A stretch of DNA of 64,000 nt from Opisthocomus hoazin (lineage: Eukaryota > Chordata > Aves > Opisthocomiformes > Opisthocomidae), in NCBI RefSeq assembly GCF_030867145.1, contig NC_134415.1:19136417-19200416 (forward strand), read 5' to 3'. The notes beneath the pieces are model-generated. The model was given only the letters and a program-made list of their open reading frames with translations. It did no database searches and had not been told where the DNA came from. Made by a program: the position numbers and the translations under genes. This document shows positions 25,985 to 40,885 of the stretch, one piece after another; within the stretch, counting starts at the first letter, position 1, and each line of letters starts with the position of its first letter.

Positions 25985-26045
25985 TATAATTGTTATAATT
26001 TTATAATATTATAATTCTTACAATATAATTAACATTATATTGCAT
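25985..26045. repeat. AT-rich low-complexity with small palindromes
   Basis: Interleaved TATAATT and AATTATA words (such as TATAATTTTATAATATTATA) give several short inverted repeats. No coding or regulatory role is evident. Confidence 0.7.
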
Positions 26046-28226
26046 GTTATGTATATGTCAACTATAGGTCGTTGAATATTCAGATGCTTCGAGCATTTCT
26101 CTTATGAGCAACATAAAAAAATGAACAGATTACAGAGCAAATACACCCCAAAAGGAGTCCTCTTGAGACATATCAGTTTGCCATTTGATTACTACTAAGC
26201 CCTGCTTATGTATAAGGAAGATATAACCAGTTCCACAAGTGGCCATAATCAATTTCCTTGAGAGTGAAGACTTCACAACTCATGCTTTCTGAAGACTTCT
26301 ACATGAACTTGATCTGCTGAGTGCACTACCAATTGCATATATTAGGGAACCCAGACAGTCCCTTTTTGCTTCATAAGTGTGTCCCAGAATCTTCCTCCTG
26401 GATTGTTTTTTCTGCCTGCTCAGTTAGGGCCCTTTTTACCCACCACCTGAACTGTTTCTAGCCCTACCTTTTTCTTTCTCTGAACTCCAACTTATACTTT
26501 GGAGTCCGTGACACTAGCCAGTGAAGCCTCTAACCTTAATCCTCTTAACCCTGCATATGGTACCCATACAGCTTTATCTATATCTGTCTTTACTCAAGCC
26601 TGGCCCAGATCACTGGTGGTACTGCTTGTGTCTCAGTCTCTGGCGTCCTTCCATTTTAGCATCTTAATTCTTCAATAAAATATTAATCAAACAGGATATA
26701 TCTATCTATACAGTTTGCCAATGCTAACCTATTAATGTTTGATGATGAAACATTTGGGGTTTTGTTGTAAATAATATCTCATAACATCAGGTAACTTGCT
26801 TGCTGTTAAAAACAACCCTGAGCCAGAGAGTGCTCCTTCATTTATGAAAGCAAAGTTCTTATCCATAAAGCTCTCCATGTTGACATAAAAATACACCTGA
26901 GAATGGAAATAAGTGGGTTTTTTTCAGAAGTATGACTAAATTCAGTGTTCTCTGACACCTTTTTTGAGAAGAATAGTACGGGATATCAGTGCTGCAGGGT
27001 TTCAGCTTGAATTTGGTTATTTCAGACTGCTTTGGAATCCTAAGGAACACATCTTGTGATTCAGGGGATCAGTGGATTTGGACATATAAGAAATGTTATT
27101 CTGGTTTATTTTTTAGAATTTCCGTCTCACTGAGTTTTAGTGAAGTTTTGGATGGTGTTTTATTGAGTGAAACACAATAACTACCCCATTACATAATATA
27201 ACCCTGTTCTTACTCTAGTGAAGTACTTCTTTTCCTTGTCCTCCAGGGACAATTTTAAGCCCCCAACTGGTTTCTTTACAGTTCAGGTTCTTTTAAGCTT
27301 CTTCTGCTCAGTTGTGGTCTCTACCTCTGCTGCTGTTTAAAGACGATGAGGCAAAAGAGTCCAAACTCAGATCAATCCGCTCAGCTGTGGGCCTGTTGCT
27401 TTCACACCCTCCCACGCTCAGAATCTTCAACAAAGTCAGTATTTGTAGCTGCCTGCAAGACACTTCCTCACAGCTGCCTCACCTCTTAAAGAGGCTGCAA
27501 AACCAGTTTGCCAATCTTTGTATCTATGGGACCTGAGTCCCAATTCTGTGTAGTGTTTGTGCAAATAATACAGAAGTAGCACTTATCTCTTCTTCTAAGG
27601 ATGGTCATAGCTATTCAGTGTCTCGTTCTTGTGTTTGTTCTGCTTCAGACACAAAAATCTGGTGCTGTGGGATATTGAATATCTTGAACCATGGCTAAAT
27701 CAACAGTGTCTAAGATGCCGGAGAGTCAGCATGCACTTAGCAAAAGTTTGTAAATCTTTTGTTCTTGCCTGTCTTCACCAGAAGTCTGATTATATTGCTG
27801 TCATAAGTCACCCTTCCCAAGTTCAGTACAAAACTGGATTCTCCAAATGAGTATTCTATTTTCAGATTTTCATTGTTTCTAAGGCCAAGTTTTATTCTAT
27901 CTGAAAGGCAAAAAAAAGGTAAAATCTGGATTTCAGTGGCTTTCTGTTTAATCCTGTGATTTTACTCAGTTCTATAGATTATTAGGCATGTGACAGAAAC
28001 ATACGTTCACAATAAATATATGTGTCAGATGAGAATTATTTCTTCATTTTTGGTATTTAAAAAGTACAAAGGAGACAGAATACCTAACTGTTATGGTTTA
28101 ATTTTGTTCTGTTGCTTGTTTCGTTTCTTATGTTATATATATTCTTGATATTATCAGTCAAGATCCTGTGCTTTTATCCTATAGGCAGGCTGTCTTAATT
28201 CCTTCTTCTGCAGGTGAGGTAACATG

Positions 28227-28260
28227 GATGATACATGATGATACATGAGGATACATGATG
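28227..28260. repeat. 10-bp minisatellite, about 3.4 copies
   Basis: The unit GATGATACAT occurs twice exactly, then as GAGGATACAT, then as a partial GATG. Confidence 0.9.
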
Positions 28261-31200
28261 TCACTTTTGGCTGGTCTGGAAATAAAACTTGGGGTCAAGC
28301 GCAGGCATCTCTACAGTTCGTACAGCTTCCAAGAAAAATTGTGCAAAGTCTTTGTGCCTGTGTGCATAACACTGTACCATGCTTCAGAAGCAGAAGTCTA
28401 GAAATTATATTTTCCTACCTGAGAAGACACTTGCATATGTCATGGCCAAACTGCATTACATCTTGAAATGGCAGCTTCACAAGAGGAGAGCCTTATGGTG
28501 GCGTGATAGCACTAGAGTAAAATTCCTGTATTCAGGAGACTTCAGGGATTATGCTGGTATCTCATACATTCAGCAGGATTACATGTGCAAAAGTTTTGGA
28601 ACAGGTACTTTTTTTTTCTTTAATTAGCAAATAATATAGAAAGAACAACAGTAAAGAACATAAGCATTGGTAAACCAAAGCACCTAAAATCGTGAAAGTG
28701 CCAAAATTACAGCACCAGCTCTGATAGTGTGCTCACATTTTATAGATGATTTTGTATCATTTCATGCACCAGGCTCACATCAGCTGTGGCAAGAGCTACA
28801 AGGAGAAAGAGAATTGTCTTCAGCTAAAGGTCTTGAACTAAAATGCAAGCAGCTGAGTTGCATCCCAATTTCTGCGACACCTTTTTTACATGGGTAGTGG
28901 ATAAACATACCCATATCATAATGTATTCGATATCTGTCATTTTCCAACATTTGATTTTCCAAGCTTGATATTCTTTCAATCTTATTAAAAATGTAATTTA
29001 GCTAGCTTTAGATGATTAGTCCTTTCAGGTTTACTGGTTCAACTAGGTGAGCCACTGATGTACTTGGATCCACACCCACAGAAAAGATTTTCTGAAAAGT
29101 TGTTTTAATCCATAGTAGGGAGTGACTCAGGATAATTGCTAGTGTAATAGGCTCTCTTGGCTTCCTGGAGTGTTTTAAAAATAAATCCTTTGCAAGAAGT
29201 GGGAATGTCTAAGAAAGAAAGGAAAAAAATTATGCCAGTCAAGACACTTAAATTTGATACAGTACACATAATTTAACTCTCCTTCCAATTCAGGCTCTGC
29301 TGATGTTTTGTAACACATGATGATTGTTGTTAATATGGTGTATCATTGGTGATATTTCTGTCTGCATGGTTGTCTACTATGTGCGTACAATTTTTTCCCC
29401 CGGGTTCTATCTCTGGCTGCTTTGAAGCCTCTGTGCTTTAACAGTCATCAATCCAGTACGTGTACGAAAGAAGCCAAGAAACTGTTGTACCACAAAGCTC
29501 TCAAAGACCCTGGTTAACCTGAAATCGATAGATAGTTTTGTGGTGGAAAACAAAATGAATGTAAGTTAGCTCTGGGAATAGCTAGTTGGGCTGTTATATA
29601 TTACAAAAACGTTGTTTAATTCTGATTTATATATCTGCAGAATAATTTTAGTTTACAACTGCCCAAATAATCTGGCCTATTCAATTCTCTTTCTTCTAGT
29701 TGACTGCTGCAAAGGAGTCAGAGCCTGGTCACAACTCCTTAAGTGGAACAGAGCTACTCTTTCCTGCCTCCTCTTCTGCCAAAGATGGAGGCAGGGTGTT
29801 CTCAGCCCGTGCTGTCTTCTGTCTACCCCAATGTACGAGTACTGTCCATCAAGGCTAAGACTGTTGCTAAATTTAGTTTGAGTTCAGTCTGTCCCTCAGT
29901 CTTTGAGTTCAGTTGCAGTGCACTGCAGAAATCCTGGCTTTGTAAGTCTTACTCTAACACTGCACTACTTTGAATTTGAAGCACTCCCTCAGTTGTGTGA
30001 GCCTCATTCTCCCCTGATTCTCACTTTTGGTTGACTTTGATACTGGAGGAAACTGAGTCTAAAATGCCATCACTTCACTACCTAACTGTAAATCCAGGTT
30101 CATCCCGTGCCATGCATTGATTATGATATTCAGACACTTACCATCCTCTGCACAATCCTGTGTAGCTAAAGGGACAGCTCAGGTACACTGTGGTACAGCA
30201 CCAGAAAGTGCTTCCTTCCCCCTTTTCTGATATGCAGGGTACAATCCCGTGCATGCAACAAAGATAGCTGTGGCAGTGTCTTAGAATGATCCTTCTTGCT
30301 GGCACGTGTAACTGCAACACATCACCAGCTTCTCTTCCCATTGCTCAAACTGTTTACTAGCACCTGGTAAGCCATGGCACTGCTTCAGGCCTTGGAAATG
30401 AAGACATCTGTGAGATCTGTAAGTGGTTTCACTCTAGTCAGTGCAGTGGAGAATTAAATCTGGAGGCTAAAAGTACACAGAGAGCAAAATTCTGCCACAA
30501 AAAATGAAAGGAAAATCACCAGGTGGAATTAAAAACTATGGCCAAGGCTGTGTGCATCTGAGGACAAAGATAGAACTCTATGCATGCTTTGGTGTGTGCT
30601 ATTCTTTTGAACATGTGCCATAATTTTGCATTTCCTGACTTCAACTTCAGTGAATTGGAAAAAAAGCCTGGCAGGTTCCCAAGATTGAAATATATGCAGA
30701 AATAACTTTCATAGCAACACCAGTGCAAGTGAAAATATCCAGCATCTGAAACAAACTCACGCTTCAGGGTGTAAACTGATCAGCTGTTGGGTTGAAGAAA
30801 GAGTTTCTCTTCCCTCCTTACCCCCAAGTTCTTATGTAATATTCCAGGCCGTAGCTGGCTAGATGTAGTGTGTTTTCCATTCTTCATGCTCTGAATCATC
30901 AGATATCTAACCACTGCCTGAGGCAGTGTACTAGCCTGGAGAGCTGAATGGTCTGTTCCACTATGGCAGCAAGAATAGTATTTTAATATGGTTTCATTTC
31001 CTATGGTTTATTATTTTGTTATGTAGCGCTAAGGGAGTGACAAACGGACTCCTATAGTTGCTCGTGTGAACGTGTATTGAGACTGGTTTCGATCTGAGGA
31101 ACACATACTCGCTTGTTTTGTCAGTCGTGCGCTAGTGATGCGAAGGGTCTTGATCTGGTTTTTAGGGCTGAGTAATGCCTATGCTTGTGTTGGTCCGGCA

Positions 31201-32995
31201 TGCAAAATTGATTTTCACCCTCCAGAATTGCCTGCCTCTAGTATATTTTGGGAGAAGTACTTTTTAAAATAAATTGTGTTTACAGTGGAGCAAATTGTGC
31301 TCCCACATGCGCACTCCTAGTCCAATGGAGAGGGTTCTTCTGTATCGAAAACGGAAGTAGAGATTGCCCACAGATAGGTTCTTTGTGCTCTTCATATTAT
31401 GGTGTGGTGTTGTAAAAAGGGCTTCTGTTGCATCTTGTGGAATTGAGTCATACATGATTCAGTGCAGAGGTTATGAATACAAAACAATACAACTGGCTAC
31501 TCTTTCTTTCATTTCCATAAAGAAATGCAACAGGTTTATGGAAATACTGTCTTAATCCGCAGTAACTGGGATGTTGTAGCACTGCTGATGGGATGAATGT
31601 TTCTAGCTTAACAACTACATGTTAAGAGGCATATGCCTTCAGGACAGAAATGACGTGCTACTGGACACAGGTTAACAGCAGCTTTCACTGTCATTGTCCA
31701 CACCATGTATGGGTAAACAGAGCATTTCGGTTTCCTGGCATTTCACAGCATTTCAGTCTCTTGGCAGTTCAATCTTGCTGCAAAGTCTTTTGAAATAAAG
31801 AAATCCCATTTGAGCATGGGTTGCTATAAGATGGGCTGTAGTTATCAATGCTTTACTCCTGTATGACAGTAGGGATTTCCACGTTTCTTTTCCTCCACTC
31901 TCTAGGGAGAAGATGTAATATAATCCTATAAATTAAACAGAGGAATCAGGAGTCATGGACAGCCATCTCATCTTCAGCAAGCACCAGGAGCCTTTACTGT
32001 GCTTTTGAGAGTTTATTAACCACAGGAGCTGAGCCAATGAAAGCTACTGGGAGGTGGAACTACCCATAAGGAACAGCCCTGGTATACTACACAGAAGACC
32101 TGAATCACCCTGTGTTTCAGAGTTCCCTGCAGATATCTATGGGACAAACTGCCAACAGGTAGCAATGTAACTCTGGGGATGATCTTCAGTAAGAATAATA
32201 TGCAGCATGTCAGCGTGGGGACTCATGCCCTGAATTATCCTTGTTGATCTTAGTAGACGAATGACAAATCTGATAGCCAGAGGGGACAACAATACCACTT
32301 GTTCAATGCTTGGATTGCATTGTCAAAACTAGGTTCTTTTTTCATTATATATGTAAACATTTTACTTCCTTTGCTTGACAGAATACTGCTCTGGGGCTGG
32401 GAATATTTTCTTTTTCCTGCATCTGCCAGATTCTTAGATCTGTCTTTTAAGTATAAAAGTGGAAATCTGTTCAGAGGACACCGTTTTCTTCTGGAATTTA
32501 TCTCAAGGTTTTTGGTCATTGTGATGATATGGCAACGTATGGGGCTAGCTGCCATTAGAAAAATATCTGAGCAAACTTGATTTTAAGTCTTTTGAAGCTG
32601 ATCAGATGATTTGTATTGATTTCAGAGAGCTCTGGCTCATGCCCAAATGTGATGATCGTAAAGGAGAAAAGAGAAGGCATATGTGTATGAGAAAACTAAT
32701 CCACACAGCCCCAGATGGTAAATTTGCTCTGCCAGTATGTTACTCAGGAAAGAACCTTGGCTTTACATTTTGAAATAGCACTCACATCTCCAAAAGTGGT
32801 ACCAAGACACATACTTCTTGTAACAGTTTACAAATGGAAATGGTGGGGTATAAAAACAACAACAAACAGTTGCTTATAATAGCAGCAGATTTGTAGACTC
32901 CTCCAGAAAATCTTGAAGAACTTTTGAACTTCTTAAAAGGATTTGTCTGTAATCAGGCAAGACTCACTCAAGGACTTTTGACATATATCACTTCA

Positions 32996-33060
32996 CTTTC
33001 AGACTTCAGTTTCCTCATCTCTTAGATGGGACTACTGATACTTACAGGCTTATAGCCAAG
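32996..33060 (-). mobile_element. MIR-like SINE relic
   Basis: TTCAGTTTCCTCATCTCTTA followed by GATGGGACTACTGATACTTAC matches the reverse of the MIR core (TCAGTTTCCTCATCTGTAAAATGGG). It is an ancient amniote SINE fragment. Confidence 0.6.
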
Positions 33061-36000
33061 CTGAGTTCCTAAATGCAAAATGAAGAGGTCTTATCAGTCC
33101 AAATTTCTTATCACTTGCCTCAGCAGGATTATACCATGACACCGTGTCACTCTTCAAGTACTGCTTAACATTAGTGCTCATACTTCTGCTTCATTTTTTG
33201 CTCTAGCATCTCGCCTACATAATGCTGTAACTGGCTTTCACAGCAGGTGAAACGTGTCATACTGTACAGTACCAAAGAAATAACAGAAATAGAGACGCGA
33301 ATAGGCAGAGAGTAATAGAGATCAAAGATCAAATTAGTTTTCTGAGCTGGTATTCATCTGAGAAGAGACACTTCTAGAAGGTATTTTGAAGTTGGGAAGG
33401 AAGCTGGCCCACATACCTGGGAAAACATTCCAGCTGGAAGGGGTTAGTACAAAACTGAAAGAGGATGTGGGCAAGATGCTTGGAAGGGCTGTTTCACTCC
33501 TGTTTTAGTTAAATCCAGTCGGAGCCTGGACACAGCAGAGGGCTGTAGGCTGGGAGTGTGTGTGTGGGAGACGTCTTTGCCAGGCTTGATGTGGACACTG
33601 TTTAGGCACAGCTGAGAGACTGGAAAATACCACTTTCCAAATGGGGACTTGCATGACAGATAGTTACATACTGGGTGTGGATATAATATACCAAGGGCAG
33701 AAAAGTACAGGGACTGACTTTTGCCAGGGACTTATACAACCACATCTGTAGTTCACCACTGTTTCCTCCCTGACCCCACTTGGAGGTGTTTTCTATCCAA
33801 AAGTGTAAAAAATTACAAATCCCAGAAAACTGCAATCTGGGCTCTGCCTAGAGAAACTTTTAGATCGTTCATTCCATAAATATCTCTTACAGGCTGTCTG
33901 ACGTCAGAGGATTTGGAGAGAGAGCCTGGTCTGAAAGTGAAAACAGCAGCAGTTCCAGTCTCACTACAACAGCACGGGCAGTGAGAGTAGCAGCACAGGC
34001 GTTTCTCTATGTGGATTACAGGACTGCAGAACAGGGAGGAACTGTGCAGAGACATGGGCACTACAGTGTAAGTGCGGCTGCTGCAGCAACTTTTCTCATA
34101 TTTTTGCTTGTTTTCAAGAACAAACCCCCGCAAGTACTGCTTGTCTTTCTTTTCCTTTTTTTTTTTTCTCCTCTGAAACATCCTGAAGCCAGCTTGGCAG
34201 CACACAGGATTCAGGTTTGGCTTGACTGCTGCTCCCGAAGGTATGTAGAGGGGCTGACCATGCAGACTTTTGCACTCTTCTGTATGTGAATAGGATGGAT
34301 CGGAGGGTGAGGAAGGTCAGAGAAGGAGCAAGAAGGAGGGAAGGACATATTGTGAGAGACTACAAAATTAACTGAAATCCAGCTCCTTCACGTTCTGGTA
34401 GCAGGGCAGCAAAATCCCAAATAAGCTCTAGACAAAACCCGACTTCCTTAGGCAATTTCACAATGCAGGATTTGTTTTTTAACTCTTTAATCACTTGCCA
34501 TACTGTGCAGCAAGCAGTTCATCTTTCCTTATGCGGAGGACAGGAAGTTTCCTGGCTCCCTGACAGTGAAGTCCTGTCCCGCTCTATTTGCCAGGCTACT
34601 GACAATGAGATCCTTACAAGAGTACGAGGTATTCCTTGCTAAATCTGACAAATTTAACATGTTGAGCCTGTACTATCTTGATACTAAGGGCTCTCCAAAG
34701 AACCCACTGCTTCTGCAGAGGGAAAAGGAGTCTCTCACATCCAAAAACTAGCTGTAACAGGGTCATACATGAAGAAGGCAGTTACTACGAGGAGAATGTC
34801 GCTGTGAAAAACCTGCAGAGGTACTGCTACAGACACATGGTGCAAGTCCCAAGGAAAACTAGAGATTCTTAATATTTTTTTAATTTTAATTTTTTATTTT
34901 TACCTCAGCAGTCCAGAGTCCATAAGAAGATGGTGTTTTCAGTGGGGCACTCAGCTGTATGTATTTACAATTAAAATTCGTGCTGCATTCATGTAATTCA
35001 CCTTATCTCGCCACCCCTCACCTGGATGACCCTGCTTCATTCTCCCAGTAGACATGGGATCAGTTCTGGGGACAGCTGTGGAAACAGCTGTCCTCTTCAC
35101 TGCCATCTTCTCTAATGAGACCTATGACAGAAACATCTCATTTCTCCAGGTGGCTGGAAGGGTTTGATCCCTCCTGTGTGGAGCTGATGTACTTATCTAG
35201 CACTTGTAACTTTAGAAAGCTCTTTGCCAGCAAGAGGGTGGTTGGTCTGTGCAGTTGCTGGAAGGAGAGATGATGGCCTTGAACATAAACGCAAAGCTGG
35301 GCTGAGAAGCAGGAGCTATGTGAATTGCATAATATAATGCACTGTGCTGTTAGAAATTGGCTTCAGCCAACAAGCAATTACAAGAAAGGCTGTTGCAAGT
35401 CCATGCTCCCTGGACAGATTTGTTTTGGCAATGGAATATGTCTGCAAATACTTTTCCTCTTGAGGGTGGCAGAGTGGGTTGCTGGGGCAGGGAGAAGGAG
35501 CTAAAGGAGGAAAGGTAAGGACTGGAGGAGGGACTTTTGCAGGGATCTTTCCTACAAAATGAAATTGAGCAAGTCTACTTAGCTGTGCCGAAAGCAACTG
35601 CAGGTTGATGTAACCGCTGTGCTGGCTATTGTAATGGGGGTAGCCTTTACTGGGCAGATGTTCAAGGTCTAATCCCCACTAACGGATGCCATGCCATTTA
35701 AAGCAAGCTAGGCTGAGCTGGAGAAAAAGCATCCATACTGACTGAACGGGCAAGGGAGCATGTGTTCTCAGAGCCAGATCCTGCAGGGATGTACTTTGGA
35801 AGGGAAGTCTCCAGGCTTGGAAGGAATCGATTTGAGATCTGGGCTGCTTTAACATGACATATCAGAATCCTTTTCCTCTTCTCCATTTATTTCTTATTAG
35901 ATTTTGTTTCCAGTTGCCTAGCAGCGACTTTTCCAAGCTGATTTATTTTCTTAGCAACAGCCTAATCACATTGGCTGGCAAGGTAAAAGAAAGAAAATCC

Positions 36001-39000
36001 TGAAGAAATGTGGTAACTTGTTAGAAACTTATTTACCCCGATAAAAGCTTGAGAGCTGCCACAGCCAAGACAAGTGTCTGGCACCCACAGACACTTATAC
36101 CTGGTTCAGCAGTTAGTCTGTCTGAAGTGCACTGGGAAGTACAGAACTAATATACACAGAAATGGCGAAAGCTGAGGGGATGAGAAGAGGAACGAAGGAG
36201 AAGACAGTTCTGGATTTGGGATGTATTAAGATGTCTGCTTCCTTTCTGTTTAACGATTCCTCTCTCTGTCTTCCAGCTCAGTATCCCACTAGTGAGCGAC
36301 ACTACCTGCAGGGATTTGCAAGTCTTGAAGTTTCTTGTGGTCGTGGTTCAGGGAGAAAGCTGGACACTGAGTGGAAAGGTGGGAAGAGGAGTGGGGATGA
36401 AGATACTAATCTGGCAGGAGAGAAATCTGGAGTCTCATGAGAATGCGTGGGTCATCACTCAGCATCCTTGAGTATGAATGAGGTTATACCAGCCAGAAAA
36501 TTGCTGTTTCTTCTACTAGTGGACACTGAGCCTGGAAGCAAGAGAAAGAAGCATAATATGGACAGGGCAGGCATCTTTTCAGTTTTGCTTTGTGAAACAG
36601 AAAGCAATTCCCTGTTGGAGCTTACGAGAGTTATAGTGCAACCCTGAGGTTTTAAAAGTCTATGTTATGTGTTACAAAGTGCAGTCTCATGGTTTCACAG
36701 AGCTGAGTAAGCAAATTCTCTGGATATCCTAGTGGTCTTACCACACTGTATCACTTGTCTGCTGTTATCGCTGTTGTTTGTTTTAGTTGTGGTCCTTATG
36801 TATAATGTAGATCACTCTTCATCTTGAAATCAGTTGCAAAAATTTTTCTTACCAAGTCTGGACATGGCATGCACTGACTGTATTTTGTTGGCAGGGAGGC
36901 ACAGCAAGAGTTGAACAGCATCTTGCAGGTATCTCCCAGACTGGTTTTGCTCCATCTGCCTTAGTTGACATAAAATTCCTCCAAGGTCTAGTGGAATCCC
37001 AGAAACCCATCTAGTCCCTCCAGGCCAGCCATCTGACCTAGTGATTGAGCAATCAGGGGACACCATTTCCTGACACTTAGGGAAAGGATGCATGGGAGGT
37101 TTGGCTCTCAGCACTTTAATTGCTGCCAATTTTCAAACCTGGGTCAATCCTATGGAAATCTGACCCCATCTCTCTTCCCTGCCCCTGCAGCCCCCAGGCA
37201 AGCACAGTGTGTTCCTAAATTAAAAGAAAGCTGATTGGTCTGATTTTCATTGGATGAAAGAGTTTGCATGTATTTTCCCATGCTTTTTGTTGTGTTGATG
37301 ATTGACAGCGGTGTCTCTCATGGCTTTTCCATTTTATCAGTTTTGTTCCCTAATATCACGCTCCTTTGAAATGGGGCATTTGTAGAAAACTAGTGGTAGT
37401 AGGACTCGGTGTATATACTAATGTGCAGTAGATCGGATTAATTTCTCATCTTTCCACAATTCCACTTAACAATGGAGTTACTTCCGTTTGGCACTACTCT
37501 GAGTCATTATCAGGCTACAGACTTGTTATCTTCCAAGCTCTGTGCAGTTATTAAATTTCATAATGTTATGTAAATTAGTTAAATGGGATTTACTGGGTTG
37601 GATTCTCAGCCAGTGCAAGCAGGTATGGGGGCTCCAGTGTAGGTATGACAAATGTATTCCAGCTGACGATTTGGCCCAGTGTCTCCAGACTAATAATGAG
37701 TGACCTGAGGCACAGACGGTGCAAGTCTGCTCTCATCTATGCTAGTGAACGTTTTTTGTAGCTCTGTATTTTTCAAGAAACTTATTCCAGGCTTCAACTA
37801 CAAGCAGGTTCAGTACCATTAGAATTTGGTCCAGAGAAACTGAGGCCCCAGTTGTGCAAAGTAACCTGTAATTTTGGCTCTTTATTTTCAGTGTTTTGTT
37901 AAGGCACCAAGACACTCAAAAATTGAGACAGACAAAATTATAAGCTGTTTTTGAAATGCTGGCTGACTGACTTGGGCAAATCTGCACAGTGGATTTGATT
38001 CTTCTCACATACTTTTTACAGCAGTGTAACTCTCTGAAGGTTAGTGGAGCTACTGCTGTTTTACAACAGTAGAAGCTGCAGAGGAATGTGTCCTGTGTTG
38101 CTGGAAGCTCCCATGGGCTTTGGTATGCCAGTCCTGTACTCATATTCTGTTTTTCTTTACATGTCCAGAATGTGCCCTGCTTTAATTTGCTGAGAACCAC
38201 ATAACCACATGCCCATGAACACATCACACCCTGAGCAGTGCTACTGGTAGTGCAGCCTCAAGCTTTCTTACTGCTGTGTGTTAAATCTGTACCTGATAAT
38301 GGTCAAACTGGCTTTTCCCTCCCTTAGGTTTTGTGTCCGGTTTTTATGTTCCCCAAAGTTCATGCTCTGTGTTAGATTAATATTTTCAATTTGTTTTCCA
38401 CATAGTATTTCAGTACTTGAGATTTTGGCCTCTCTGGTGATCTCTGTGGTGTCAGATAATGTCTTGTAGTAGGGGGCGTTTTCTAGTTCTGGGACAACAT
38501 GAAGTAACAAATCTGACCATGAAAAGTTCATAGTTTTTGGATTTAGTAGAACAGTTATTCTGAGAGTATGGCAGGCTTATATCAGTGATAAGGTTTCTCT
38601 GGAGTTAGGAACTGGAGAGACTTAAGGTGGAAAGAAGGAAGTAGATAGGAAAGGGAGGAGATAGCAGCCTTGCTGGAATTCAAGGAGTGGGAGCTGGAGA
38701 TCAGAAGGATATGTTTAGACTCCGTGAAAATGGAAATAGAGGTAACCCTGAGGAACTGAGAACAACTTTGGCAGCAAGAGAGAAATAGGCTCCCTCCCTG
38801 AATAACAAGTGTTTGCTTATTTCCCAGTTTTTCTGGCTTCAGAGTAATAATCACTGAAGTTGATATTTTTGCTCATGAGCTTTGAAGTTTGCATTTGTTT
38901 TTTTTGAAGAGTATTTTTCTCTTCGCTCTCTCCCATGAAGGCTTAAATTCAGGCAATGCATATGCCAGCCCAGCTCCTCTTTGAACTGGGGACAAAGCTG

Positions 39001-40827
39001 ATTTGTGAGAACAAACAACTCTCTTCTGTCTCCTTGGTATATTACTTTTTTTGAGGAGTTATATACAAGGACTCATTTTTACTGTTATGGCCTGATTTGG
39101 GGGGCTTTGTATTTTGTGTGCTGTTTGGAGAGGCCATGTTTTTAGCTGCTTAAACAATTGAATTAATGAGCCATGAAGTCTTAAGAGATGGAAATTTACA
39201 TGGTGCCCTGTTCATCCTTGAATAAAATGGTCAGGTCCAATTTAACTTTTTTAAGATCTGATTTGAAGATGTGTTCCCAGGACATTTTCATAAATTAATA
39301 CAGAAATACACAAAAGGGAGGAGAAACATTTCTGCCAGGAAGCACAATGCAGGTTGGATTGCGTTGTGAATAAGTCATGCAAGGATACATTTAAAGGGTT
39401 TAATATCACACGCCAAGACTCCCTTCTCCCGAGACAAAGCTTTGGGAAGAGAGGAAAAATCTTGGAGGATGGGCCCACTGGTAGCTGTTAAACATGATAA
39501 TCTGTCTGTACTCCCATCTCCAAGTCCTAAACAACTGAAAGGATTGAGCACGGGTGGGATCAGACTATATATGGTATTTTTGTATGCTTTCCCTAACCAT
39601 CTGCAGCTGACCGTTACTTGGAGACAGGGTACTGGTTTAAATGGACTTCTGGTCTGACTTTATGTAGCCATTTTTATATTCCTGTGGTCTTCAAGAGAGA
39701 AAACACTGTAAAGATCCTCTGATGTTTCAGCTATTCTAGAAGGGAAAGTCATATCTGTAAGATGGAGGCTGAGGAACCTGACCAGGTACGTCAAAAACCT
39801 CCAGAAACTTATTCCCATTTTAGAGCCCTTTAAGTGTCAAGAATGCACATGAAGAAAGTATACCTTCAGTTTCAGCACTGTCTGTGCCTTCTTGTCAGTG
39901 AAAAAACTGACCAGTATCCCCCCTTGTTCCCCAGTTCAGAAGTGGTTTACAAACAGTGACCATTTCTTGCAGAAGGGATTTCATTCACTAACCCCTCTCC
40001 AGTTATTGTTATTAGAAATGTTTTGCATTTTCTTTTGCATTTAAATATTTCTGTAAATCTGAACATTTTAAACAGGCTTACTCATCAATAATATGATTGC
40101 TGCGGATATTTTCATAAATAACAAATATTTTGGGTGCTTCCATTTTCCAGGAAAGCTCAGTGCTTAAAAAAAAAAATAGACTATTTTTAGATGTTTCAGG
40201 CTGGTCTTGAAAAATCATTAATCTCTTTGCCTGCTCTTGGTCCTGCACTGTCATCTGTTTCCTTTCAAATCTCCAGAAGGCTGTTACAGAAATACATGGG
40301 AATTCCATGTTGCTCTGCATCAGCCTGCCAGTTCTGCTCCTTTCCTTGTCAGGTCGATGGGAGCAACCTTTTCAAGGGGGAATGAAACTACTGTGGAGCT
40401 GTATAAGCATCCTTGCCTCTGCTGATTTGTGCATAGAAGTTTCCTGGACTCTTGTAGAGGTGTAATATGATTTCCCTCTAACATGAAACTATTTTTTTCC
40501 CCAAGAACGTTACAACAGTCCAGTCCCTCTGAAAACATGTAGTCAATAAATCATCAGCCTACAATACAGTAAGCTCTGTACTTTCACTGGTTTAAGATCA
40601 AGCCCTGAATGCTGTGGGTATTGTGTGCTCACTAGCCAGATTGTTTCTGATGGAGCTGAGGCAATTTCAATGGACTGTTCCTGTTTAACCAGTAGGAGTT
40701 AAATGATGAGAATATTTTCTTGTCTGCAATCATACACTATACATATACTTGAGGCTAAGTCACATATATATGGCTGTAGAAATTTAGCAATTTATTCAAT
40801 TCATTCAGCACTTTCTTTTGGAAAATT

Positions 40828-40885
40828 TCCAAGCATTTTACAAATACTAATGGATTTACCATTTTGGGAAAATGAGGCAGAGGTT
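40828..40885 (+). mobile_element. MIR-like SINE relic
   Basis: AAGCATTTTACAAATACTAA followed by CCATTTTGGGAAAATGAGGC follows the order of the MIR consensus (GCACTTTACAAA ... CCATTTTACAGATGAGG) with a deletion between the two parts. Confidence 0.45.

Noticed and set aside
33813..34205. 130-codon minus-strand frame
   Set aside because: The Lys-rich part comes from a poly-T tract on the plus strand, and an overlapping frame is open on the other strand. No family resemblance.
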